NCBI GenBank assembly: GCA_050246015.1 | Contig: JBFWWU010000001.1 | Span: 186,001 to 250,000 of the forward strand | From: JTS-AC122 sp050246015 | GTDB lineage: Bacteria; Planctomycetota; Phycisphaerae; Phycisphaerales; UBA1924 | Direction: 5' to 3' | Length of the DNA: 64,000 nt | Position numbers and translations under genes: made by a program | In this document: in pieces, positions 36,801-47,757 of the stretch | Position numbering within the stretch: position 1 is the stretch's first letter | Layout of the letters: each line of letters starts with the position of its first letter | The notes under the pieces: model-generated | The model's database searches: none | Seen by the model: only the letters and a program-made list of their open reading frames with translations | Told to the model about the DNA's origin: nothing

Positions 36801-38335
36801 AACTCCGCTTCGGCACCCTCCTCCGCGTCCTCGTGCAATCGCTCGATCCGGCCGCTCGCGCCGATCAGGACGCCCTTCAAACTTCTATCTCCGCGGAACG
36901 AACCTCTCGCTGGAAGTCGTTCGTTCGCCGCGCCTCCTCCGTCAGCGACATCGAAGCCGCCCTCCAACCCGAGTTCACCGACGCTCAACTCGGCGGCTTC
37001 GGCGTCTCCCTCTCCTCCGACCTCGCCGCTCCGGGCGACGCCCCCATTCGTTTTCGCTGGCTCCTGCGCGATCTCACCAAGCGAGCCGCCTCACTCGACG
37101 ATCAGACCATCAAGCAGCCGGTGCTCGACTTTGTGACGCAGGCCCGCCCCGTCGCGCTCGCCGCGCAAGCGCCGGCCGTGTCCGCGTTCCTCGACGCGCT
37201 CGAAGCCGCCGCCAGCCGATCCGAAGACGCCGCGCCAAAGGTCGATCTCGCACAGATCGGTCCGGGCAAAGCCGGCTGGACCCTGGCCACCCCACCCACC
37301 CCGGGCGCCGACCTCTCCTACACCCGCGGCGGCGCCACCCTGGATTTTCTCCTCGTCGCCCCGCCCGGAGCGCCAAGCGCCTACCTCGCTCGCACCGAAC
37401 TCTCCGTCGCCCAGTTCCACGACATCATCGACGCCGCCTCGGCTTGGGACAGCATCACCGGTCTCATGGACCCCGCCCCCGGCACCAGCGGCGCAAGCGA
37501 TACCGGCCGCGCCGGCCCACGCGCCTGGGAGCCCGACACCTCCCGCAAACTCCGCCCCCCGGCACGCGACTGGCTCTCCTTCAGATCCCAGTTCCGCCAG
37601 GCCCACCCCTACGCCCCTCGCTTCCGCAGTCCCCCCAATCCCCGGAACGCCGACGACATGCCGATCATCACCGGCCGCGTCCCCGACACCTCCCCCATGC
37701 AGTACATCCCGCCGGCGCCCGCTCTCATCGCCGCCCGGCTCGTCGGCTGTCGCTTCCCCACTCCCGCCGAGTGGCAGGCCGCCGCCGCCGCCGCACCACC
37801 TCCCGTCAACCTTCGCGACGCCGCCTGGAAGGCCCAGTTCGACTACGGCAACGCCGACGCCAATCCCGGCGCGGGCTCCTTCTTCGGCGACCCCGGTGCC
37901 AGCCCCACCACCGCCTCGGAAGACGACGACTACCTCTGGTTCCGGCCCGTCGCCGATCCCCCCCCGGCCCCCGGCCAGTTCGCTCACCTGCTCGGCAACG
38001 TCGCCGAGTACGTCCTGAACATCCGCGAAGCCGACCTCCCACTTCCCGGCCCTACCCTCGCCGCCTCCTGTTCGTCGCTGCTTGACCAGAACGCCGCCCA
38101 ACTTTTCGTCGTCGGCGGATCCGCCCTCGGCCCGCCCACCGACCTCACCACCGCCGCCCCCATCCCCCCCGGCGAACGCGTCTTTAACGCTCCCAGCAAA
38201 GGTTGGTCCGATGTCGGCATCCGCCTCGCCTTCGACGCTCAGGGCGCCACCCTCAAGCCCCCCTCCCTCGCCAAGATCATCCGTGATCAGATCGCCGGCT
38301 TCGCCTACGGCGTCGCTCAGGCCCCATCGCCCTGA
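33833..38335 (+). CDS. Pseudokinase - transmembrane - FGE-fold giant protein
   Basis: A 1500-residue protein. Residues about 5-280 look like a Hanks-type kinase: YAVKAC keeps the ATP-site Lys (K40) and the F-helix DVRALGELLYQFV is present. But the catalytic loop reads HGNLSARN (158-165) where HRDLKPxN is usual, and no DFG is seen (ACDPL near 184-188). The fold is therefore probably a pseudokinase. A single helix follows (287-308). Then comes about 850 residues of Ala/Leu-rich helical extracytoplasmic sequence, and a C-terminal FGE/SUMF1-like domain (about 1165-1490: AYLARTELSVAQF, RFPTPAEWQAAA, LLGNVAEYVLNI, VVGGSALG, DVGIRLAF). It may couple surface binding to an intracellular pseudokinase. 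Partners are unknown. The 3' end overlaps the convergent plsC by 19 bases. Confidence 0.8.
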   Translation: MPKYGLYQTVNELQRGALVTVWSARRSTDEPDAPPRYAVKACKPDADIAGPEYAARQVADFLDSARLQQQLAAEKPDLWAPIHDISKTAADDGWGGGSTGGEGGAFAVTDLYPRSADRLISARALLDSTSLVRLMRAALHAAGHVAASTAARGGSRPHGNLSARNLLIASGAAGSDLHSAVIHACDPLPSSRLDPDASHRTDVRALGELLYQFVTWQPFQPRGVWPVSPSPSWNRLGPGAAGAGAKWLALCNRLLDPNPAEPCTLDHIAAALDQIAASRQSSRSSKKLVLIGGCVLLLVAAAATYVLTRPPGNGSGSGGHGGAPPPPTPISQEDWARLCDDYANWLSLLARDLNAAPATFGGLTRAEFYATVIPELRPVLDAVRTQAPQMDPRLLVPGGAGRDRLLSDLGRTVPEAFSSPAAVKPVADAITFVHATRETLFGERSLLASPFRQPSGALYQSWVQAGWSGPAKMIGDAAASLDPSKFELEQLDRLVLLHRSAGEIETLRAAINTQTQTLASAAPDDPVLQSFSTWATAFPAARLSTLDAGTGSSDPLATLRFSLQSVRKVGESLVRYVTDGEDDKWSRVCRQALIASERYQDLAKLPPSEEVFVRWRQLATQDAFPLPSRESDPRVRDLSIAAVQARLASLRDLPQSSLSPEALGPVLTKLKDAIVAMGGEPPPDRATALSRAAELIDQWWAPSLMDDCVTAAQVIRRGEDRSYRTVADALSEAESRYQSAVAVERLGVQARVDQVWDSSPAGVNSESLVSAWATLKGPKPSPELPDARRNELATAAERTLASLRALCDALPPWTPPAELGDAQLRSAMSAASLRARDVLLKQAVDERTAAGPLDRTTWTDAALEPIRARYQQSIDQFTLFASTAAELRLALAGAFGFDEPRPQARSIQTLVTDLQALPGYADLRAGIASLESRVAALRAVEQETDPARLAQVVGSPSPTTPELTLAAWRRLAAARPATPWPGTLPELEQELRFGTLLRVLVQSLDPAARADQDALQTSISAERTSRWKSFVRRASSVSDIEAALQPEFTDAQLGGFGVSLSSDLAAPGDAPIRFRWLLRDLTKRAASLDDQTIKQPVLDFVTQARPVALAAQAPAVSAFLDALEAAASRSEDAAPKVDLAQIGPGKAGWTLATPPTPGADLSYTRGGATLDFLLVAPPGAPSAYLARTELSVAQFHDIIDAASAWDSITGLMDPAPGTSGASDTGRAGPRAWEPDTSRKLRPPARDWLSFRSQFRQAHPYAPRFRSPPNPRNADDMPIITGRVPDTSPMQYIPPAPALIAARLVGCRFPTPAEWQAAAAAAPPPVNLRDAAWKAQFDYGNADANPGAGSFFGDPGASPTTASEDDDYLWFRPVADPPPAPGQFAHLLGNVAEYVLNIREADLPLPGPTLAASCSSLLDQNAAQLFVVGGSALGPPTDLTTAAPIPPGERVFNAPSKGWSDVGIRLAFDAQGATLKPPSLAKIIRDQIAGFAYGVAQAPSP

Positions 38336-39030
38336 CGACCTGCCGCTTTCCTCCGAAGCGCCTCGCGCAGGCCGATCACTTCATCCCGCAGCCGCGCCAG
38401 CCCACCATCCGCGCCCAGCGCCACCAGTTCCTCGAACTCGATCGCTTCCCCGAACTTCACGCTGATCCGCTGCCCCCACACGCGCGGAAACCTCGCGTGC
38501 CTCGGCCACGCCTCGTACGCACCCTCGATCGCCACCGGCACCACCGCGCACCTGGCCCGGCTCAGCAGCAGCCACGTCCCTCGCTTGAACTCCCGCACCG
38601 TCCCGTCCGGCGTCCGCGACCCCTCTGGAAATATCAGCACGCACCGCCCCGCGTGAAGTTCCCGCACCGCCCGCCGGATCGCCACCGCGTCCCCCTCCTT
38701 CTCGTTGATCGAGATCGAGTTCAGCCGCGTGATCAGCCACCCCAGCACCGGGTTCTTGAACAACCCCATCCTCGCGATCGGCACGATGTGCCTCCGGCGC
38801 AGCAGGCACCCGATCGCCGGCGGGTCCAGGTGCGATTGATGATTCGCCACCAGCACCACGCCCCCGCGTCCCGGCACCCGTTCCTCGTCAAACGATCGCA
38901 TCCGGTACAGCGCCGTCAGCGCCAGCAGCGCCGCGTCGTGACACAACCGGAAAAACAGGATGCTCGGCAACGACTGCCCCGGATCCAGCGCGCGAAGCCG
39001 ATCCATCATCCCGCGGCCCCCTCGATTCAT
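38317..39030 (-). CDS. plsC: 1-acyl-sn-glycerol-3-phosphate acyltransferase
   Basis: A 237-residue membrane-associated acyltransferase of phospholipid synthesis. The catalytic motif NHQSHLD (about 63-69) is the HX4D box, and FPEGSRTPDG (about 134-143) is the acceptor-binding motif. An N-terminal hydrophobic segment precedes them. It transfers an acyl chain to lysophosphatidic acid. The start overlaps the cmk stop by 4 bases (ATGA); an in-frame ATG seven codons later is an alternative. It is the last gene of a three-gene operon. The pairing of cmk and plsC is seen in other bacteria, often in the order cmk-plsC-ispH or -rpsA. Confidence 0.92.
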   Translation of the reverse strand: MNRGGRGMMDRLRALDPGQSLPSILFFRLCHDAALLALTALYRMRSFDEERVPGRGGVVLVANHQSHLDPPAIGCLLRRRHIVPIARMGLFKNPVLGWLITRLNSISINEKEGDAVAIRRAVRELHAGRCVLIFPEGSRTPDGTVREFKRGTWLLLSRARCAVVPVAIEGAYEAWPRHARFPRVWGQRISVKFGEAIEFEELVALGADGGLARLRDEVIGLREALRRKAAGRQGDGA

Positions 39031-39815
39031 GAAGCGCTCAGCGCGAGCCCTGTTTCGTTTTTTTTCGAGGCCTCTTCCAGCCGCGTCAGCACCAGCAGAT
39101 ACAGCCGGTCCACCACCTCATCAAACGTGTACGCCGACGTGTCGAACCGCTCCGCCCCTTCAGGGCAAACCAGCGGCCCGTCCGTACGCGACGCGTCCGA
39201 CTGATCCCGCTCGATGATCTCTCGCACCAGCGCCGCCTCGTCCACCGCCTGCCCTGCCGCTCGAAGTTGCTGCGCCCGCCGCGCCGCCCGAACCTCCGGC
39301 GCCGCGAACATGAACACCTTCACGTCCGCATCCGGGAACACGATCGATCCCTGATCTCGCCCCTCCGTCACCAGCCGCGGATGCGCCGCGCCGATCTGCC
39401 GCTGCATCCGCACCATCAGCGCCCGCAGCCCCGCGATCCCCGCGATCGGCGACACCACCGCCGTGATGTCCTTGTCCCGTATCCGCTCCATCACCGACAC
39501 CCCGCTGCTCAGCAGCGTCGGCGGATCCGTCGTCCAGTCAAAGTGCAGGTCCGTCCGCGACACCGCTTCCACGATCCCGGCATGGTCCGTCACCGCGATC
39601 CCCCGATCAACCGCCAGCGCCGCCGCCGCCCGGTACATCGCCCCGGTATCCAGAAACTCAAGCCCCAGCCTCCTCGCCAGCACCCGCGCCACCGACGATT
39701 TCCCCGTCCCCGCCGGTCCGTCGATCGTGATAATCACCCGCCGCCGGTGCGCCAGCGGCCCGCGTCGCACCGGCCCCGCTCCCGCCGCGCTGGTTGCTGG
39801 GACCTGGTCGCTCAT
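39027..39815 (-). CDS. cmk: Cytidylate kinase
   Basis: A 262-residue nucleoside monophosphate kinase that makes CDP/dCDP from CMP/dCMP. The P-loop is IDGPAGTGKSSVARVLA (about 31-47), followed by FLDTGAMYRAAA (CMP site) and RLVTEGRDQGSIVFPDADVKVF, where typical Cmk reads EGRDIGT. ERDQSDASRTDGPL matches the R-D-x2-DxxR lid region. An N-terminal Ala/Arg-rich extension of about 25 residues precedes the P-loop. The start overlaps the stop of the TIM-barrel gene by 4 bases. Confidence 0.95.
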   Translation of the reverse strand: MSDQVPATSAAGAGPVRRGPLAHRRRVIITIDGPAGTGKSSVARVLARRLGLEFLDTGAMYRAAAALAVDRGIAVTDHAGIVEAVSRTDLHFDWTTDPPTLLSSGVSVMERIRDKDITAVVSPIAGIAGLRALMVRMQRQIGAAHPRLVTEGRDQGSIVFPDADVKVFMFAAPEVRAARRAQQLRAAGQAVDEAALVREIIERDQSDASRTDGPLVCPEGAERFDTSAYTFDEVVDRLYLLVLTRLEEASKKNETGLALSAS

Positions 39816-40627
39816 TCCGTCTCGACCTCCTTGCCTAGCGCCGCCGTCAGCACCGCCTTGGTGTGCGCGATCCCTTCCTCCGGGTCCCCCTCGCCCCGGT
39901 AGTCGATCGCCAGCGTTCCCTGGTACCCGACCGACAGCACCGTCTTTGCCATCTCAATCAGATCGTAGGGCTGATGCACCGGCCCGCCCTTCCCGGTCTT
40001 GAACGACACCGACGACGCCGTCAGCGCCGAGGCATACGGCGTCAGCCGGCGCAGGTAATGCTGCGCGTCCGCCGCCCGCGCCGCCTGTTCAAAGTCCGGG
40101 AATGTCCCGATCCGGAATCCCCCGATCTTCTTGATCAGGTCCGTCAGTTTATCCGGATCCTTCGTGACCCCCTCGCCCGACATCACGAGCAGGTTCAAGT
40201 CGATGCGGTCCACGCCCTGCAGCAGCGCCTTGATCCGGTCCGCCGCGATCTGCACCGCCGACGCGTCCCGATCCCCCGACACCGTCATCGCCGCCGAGTT
40301 GCACCCCAGCCGATGCGCCGCCTGGATCACGCGGCGCATCCGCTCCGCCGCCGCTTCCGCCTTGGCCTCGTCATCGCCCGCGAACGCCAGTGCTCCCGTC
40401 TCCACCAGCACCAGGCACGGGCAACTCGCCTTGTCCGCCGACTCCCGAAGTTTGTCGATCGCCCGGTGGTCCGCCCCCACCAGCAGGTCGGTCGAAACGT
40501 TCAGCCCGTACAGCCCCAGCACCTCTCGCGTGTACTTCGGCAGGTCGGTCAGCGCGAGGCTGCCCTTGCCGCCGGCGGCGGCGTTGAGCTTCGGTTTCAT
40601 GCATCGGGCGGTCAGCGTGAGCAGCAT
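39812..40627 (-). CDS. Xylose isomerase-like TIM-barrel protein
   Basis: About 271 residues resembling the sugar phosphate isomerase/epimerase (AP_endonuc_2) group. LLVMSGEGVTKDPDKLTDLI, GGFRIGTFPDFEQAA and TLAIDYRGEGDPEEGI are the strand-end patterns of such barrels. The sugar and reaction are unknown, and catalytic residues cannot be assigned with confidence. It is the first gene of the operon with cmk and plsC, overlapping cmk as ATGA. ATG 40627 is the longest start; ATG 40600 (MKPKLNAAAG) is also plausible. Upstream lies the hairpin and repeat copy 2. Confidence 0.72.
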   Translation of the reverse strand: MLLTLTARCMKPKLNAAAGGKGSLALTDLPKYTREVLGLYGLNVSTDLLVGADHRAIDKLRESADKASCPCLVLVETGALAFAGDDEAKAEAAAERMRRVIQAAHRLGCNSAAMTVSGDRDASAVQIAADRIKALLQGVDRIDLNLLVMSGEGVTKDPDKLTDLIKKIGGFRIGTFPDFEQAARAADAQHYLRRLTPYASALTASSVSFKTGKGGPVHQPYDLIEMAKTVLSVGYQGTLAIDYRGEGDPEEGIAHTKAVLTAALGKEVETE

Positions 40628-40703
40628 GGGACGCGGTGACTGTACTCCGACTCACGCCGTCGGAGCAAGCGCCACACCCGGGCGTTGACCATGCCATATT
40701 CAT

Positions 40704-40806
40704 CCGAGCCGCCCGGCGCGAGCCGGCGGGGAGGGGAGGGGGGCGTGCGTGGTCTCAGGGCACACGCCGTCATGACGATTGCGACGAGCCCCCGAGCGCA
40801 CCCTCG
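40704..40806 (+). repeat. CTGAGCCG-type element, diverged copy 2
   Basis: Starts CCGAGCCGCCCGGCGCGAGC, then CGGCGGGGAGGG, and matches copy 3 (50818) at this end in the same orientation, including the TTCATC just outside. The middle (GGTCTCA-ggg-CACACGCCGTCAT) also matches the reverse complement of copy 1. Homology fades after about 40806, where the other end is lost. Confidence 0.7.
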
Positions 40807-40830
40807 CCGCGGGGGTTAGCCCCCCCGCGG
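40807..40830. other. GC-rich hairpin downstream of the peroxidase gene
   Basis: CCGCGGGGG / CCCCCGCGG with a 6-base loop, a perfect 9-bp stem 54 bases after the peroxidase stop in its direction of transcription. It lacks a T run. It could protect mRNA ends or terminate weakly. Confidence 0.45.
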
Positions 40831-40883
40831 GTCCGCTACCGGTGCACCGGCTTTCCCCCCGGTCGTGCCCGTGCGCCCCGGCT

Positions 40884-42521
40884 TTAGACTCGACGCCGGC
40901 GCCACGCCATCAGCATCCCCAGCGGCGCCAAGGCCAGCGTCCCCGGCGACGGCACCGCGAAGAAGATCGTATCCTGCACGTCCGTCGCCCCCGTGTTCAG
41001 ACGAATCACCTCCGCCAGCGTCAGCCCGTCCAGAAACGCCAGTTCGCTCGCGCCCAGGTCTGAATCATTCAGATAGAAATACCGGTCGGCCGCGCGAAGC
41101 CGTCCGAACTGATCGTTGAAGATCGCGGTGGCCGTCTCACCCATGCTGCCCCCGGCGAGATGATCCTCCGCGAACAGCCCGATCCATGCGTCGATGTGAT
41201 CGACGTCGCCGAACACCGACTGCATCGCCGCCGCCAGCGCCGCGTCCGACGTGATCTCGGAGAACGACGACACCCGCGACAGCCCGAAATCCTCGCGCAT
41301 CGTGTTGTAATCCGGTATCCCGTGATCACGCCCGCGCTGCAGGTTCAGCGCGATCAGGTCCCGCCCGTTCGTCCCGCCGAACAGCAGGTTCCGCACCCCG
41401 TCGATCGCCTGCGTATCGATCTCATTGGATTCCTGGATTCCCAGCCCGCGCAGCACCGCTTCCAGGTTGCCGGGCCCCTGGATCGACGACGGGTTGAAGA
41501 ACGACTGGAAGAGCGAGAGGTGCCCGCCGGCAAACACCGTCCCGTCGGCGTTGAATCGCTGCAACTGATCGTTCAGCATCGAATGCCCGATCCGGAACGC
41601 CGCCGTCGCGAACGCCGTGTTGACGCTCCCGTCCTGCGTCGGGTCATACCCGCTGTACGAACCCAGCCCGTTGCCCCCGGTCAGCGCGGGGAGCCACTCG
41701 TTGTACGTGATCGCCTGGATCTCGGCCCCGACGATCTTCCGCGCCTTCTGATAGACCTGTTCGTCCGACCAGCCGGGGTTCGCCGCCGAGATCGCGTCCG
41801 CCAGCCGGTTGTGTTCCCGCATGAACACCGTGTGCATCGCCGTCAGTCCGGTCTGCTCGTTGGCGCGGATATCCCCGGCCAGGAAGAACGTCGGGCTTGG
41901 CCCCCCCGCGTTGGGGAGCCCCGCCGTATTGAACGGCAACATGTTCCCCGCGCTCGTCGCCAGCCGACCGCCCACACCGGAACGAAGCGCCGCCGCGCGC
42001 GCCGCGTCCGAGCCATACACACCGGATCCGTCGAGCCAGTGCGTGATCGCGTTCTGATGCTGCCGCGGGCCTGAAATCCCGCCGGTGCACACCGACCGAT
42101 TGAACGGCATCACCGCCGTCCCCGTCGCTCCGGGATCAAACACCGGATCGCCCGTCGGAATCGGAAAATCCATCGGCTCCGTGCCTTCCAGCACGAGCGA
42201 AAAATCATGGTCGATGAACTGACCCCACTGCCACGCCATGCTCGACAGCCCCCGGCTGTTCCCCAGCCCCGCCAGCGTCTGGGCACTCACCGCGTTCGAG
42301 ATCGCGCGGGGATTCGCCGTCAGGAGCGGCGCCCCCAGGCCATCCGCATAGTGCGCGCCGCTGGCCCCGCGCGTCATGTCCGTCCCCGCCATTCCCATCA
42401 TGAAGTGCGTCGTGTTGTTCCCGGACCCGTCCATCGAACGGTCGTCCGCATTGGCATGCGCCGATACACACGCGAGAGATAGAGACATCCCGCACACGCC
42501 CAAAAGAGCCTGCCGCTGCAT
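40884..42521 (-). CDS. Exported animal-type haem peroxidase with PEP-CTERM-like end
   Basis: A 545-residue protein of the peroxidase-cyclooxygenase (An_peroxidase) superfamily. A signal peptide covers about 1-24. The distal His site is QWGQFIDHDFSLV (H105), with TGLTAMHTVFMREHNRLA in mid-protein, the proximal His in FRIGHSMLNDQ, and LQRGRDHGIPDYN. It uses H2O2 to oxidise halides or organic substrates. The C-terminus reads VPSPGTLALAPLGMLMAWRRRR: the PEP-CTERM layout with Ser in place of Glu, a short helix and an Arg cluster, so it is probably processed by an exosortase-like system. I chose ATG 42521 (AAGGAG 6 bases upstream). Followed by hairpin and repeat sequences. Confidence 0.9.
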   Translation of the reverse strand: MQRQALLGVCGMSLSLACVSAHANADDRSMDGSGNNTTHFMMGMAGTDMTRGASGAHYADGLGAPLLTANPRAISNAVSAQTLAGLGNSRGLSSMAWQWGQFIDHDFSLVLEGTEPMDFPIPTGDPVFDPGATGTAVMPFNRSVCTGGISGPRQHQNAITHWLDGSGVYGSDAARAAALRSGVGGRLATSAGNMLPFNTAGLPNAGGPSPTFFLAGDIRANEQTGLTAMHTVFMREHNRLADAISAANPGWSDEQVYQKARKIVGAEIQAITYNEWLPALTGGNGLGSYSGYDPTQDGSVNTAFATAAFRIGHSMLNDQLQRFNADGTVFAGGHLSLFQSFFNPSSIQGPGNLEAVLRGLGIQESNEIDTQAIDGVRNLLFGGTNGRDLIALNLQRGRDHGIPDYNTMREDFGLSRVSSFSEITSDAALAAAMQSVFGDVDHIDAWIGLFAEDHLAGGSMGETATAIFNDQFGRLRAADRYFYLNDSDLGASELAFLDGLTLAEVIRLNTGATDVQDTIFFAVPSPGTLALAPLGMLMAWRRRRV

Positions 42522-43096
42522 ACGAATCTCCTTGTTGTGCTCTCTCGACTCTCGCTGACACCCACTACATACGTTGTCTGAACGTTCCTTCTGTCTAAAC
42601 ACTATTCCAAAATCTCGAACCCGCGAGAAAGAAAGTCACTTTCCTCTCATCCGGCCCTCGTTTCGTGCGATTTCTGTTGTTTCTGCGGATAAATCCGATG
42701 CCACACTGGAATGATTACAACGCGTGCATCACGAACTCGCAGTGGGCGCGAACACGCCGGGCGCTGGTTACAGCGCACGGCGCGGGAGAAACAGCCCGAT
42801 ACCGGGCCGGTTGGAATGGCGAACCTCGTTGTGTGCGCGCCGCCGGCGTCGCCGGCCTTGAGAGTTCACAAACCTACTCGATGTCCGCCGGATTGCGAGT
42901 TGCCAACCGAATCTCCCTCGCAATCCCACCGGAACCTGGCGACTCTGTATCGGCCGCAACGTCTCCACCGCTTACCAGACCCCGGTCCCCCCGTTCGTGC
43001 ATCTCCTGTCGATTCCGGTCCATTCGTGCAACGCACGGTACACTCCGGTGATACCCTTTTTCATCACTCAACAGCTTGTACCATTCGCCCGGATCC
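42522..43096. other. Divergent intergenic region with inverted repeats (peroxidase / dnaE)
   Basis: 575 bases without a supported gene. Near the peroxidase are three inverted repeats: ACGTT-gtctg-AACGT (42571-42585), TCTCG-N6-CGAGA (about 42613-42628) and the perfect palindrome GAAAGTCACTTTC (42631-42643), in relatively AT-rich sequence. These are candidate operator sites for the peroxidase promoter. The dnaE-proximal half shows nothing distinctive. Confidence 0.5.
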
Positions 43097-47404
<4,308 letters not shown>

Positions 47405-47544
47405 CCATGCCTTTGGGCGCCCGCGGCGCAGAAGTTGCGCGGGTCGTGCCACCCCGCGCCCCCACCGCTCAACCCGTGCCGATGCCAATGCCCCGGCCCC
47501 GGTTGTCCGATACAACTGGAACCATGTACTTGAGGAGGTCGGCC

Positions 47545-47757
47545 ATGAATGCCTATGCCCAACTCGACGCGTCCACCCTGCGTTCCCTTCCCGGCGAGCA
47601 ACTGCTCGTCTATCGCGTGCTGCTCGGCCGCAAGGTCGCCAGATTGATCGACGCCGAACTGGACCGTCGCGCCACCGCGGCGACGTTCCCGGGCGCCATG
47701 ATCGAGACGCCCGTGGCTCGGAGCGGTCGCGCGGCGCGCCGCAAGCACGCGGCGTGA
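47545..47757 (+). CDS. Small protein of unknown function (70 residues)
   Basis: It starts MNAYAQLDASTLRSLPGEQL, then LLVYRVLLGRKVARLIDAEL, and ends with a basic RRKHAA tail. A perfect AGGAGG lies 6 bases before the ATG, much stronger than most sites in this window, so it is probably translated well. Mostly helical by composition, cytoplasmic, with no family I recognise. It follows dnaE by 140 bases, and its stop directly abuts the stop of the convergent phosphoesterase gene. Some planctomycete genomes have small proteins of this kind near information-processing genes, but I cannot assign a role. Confidence 0.65.
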   Translation: MNAYAQLDASTLRSLPGEQLLVYRVLLGRKVARLIDAELDRRATAATFPGAMIETPVARSGRAARRKHAA

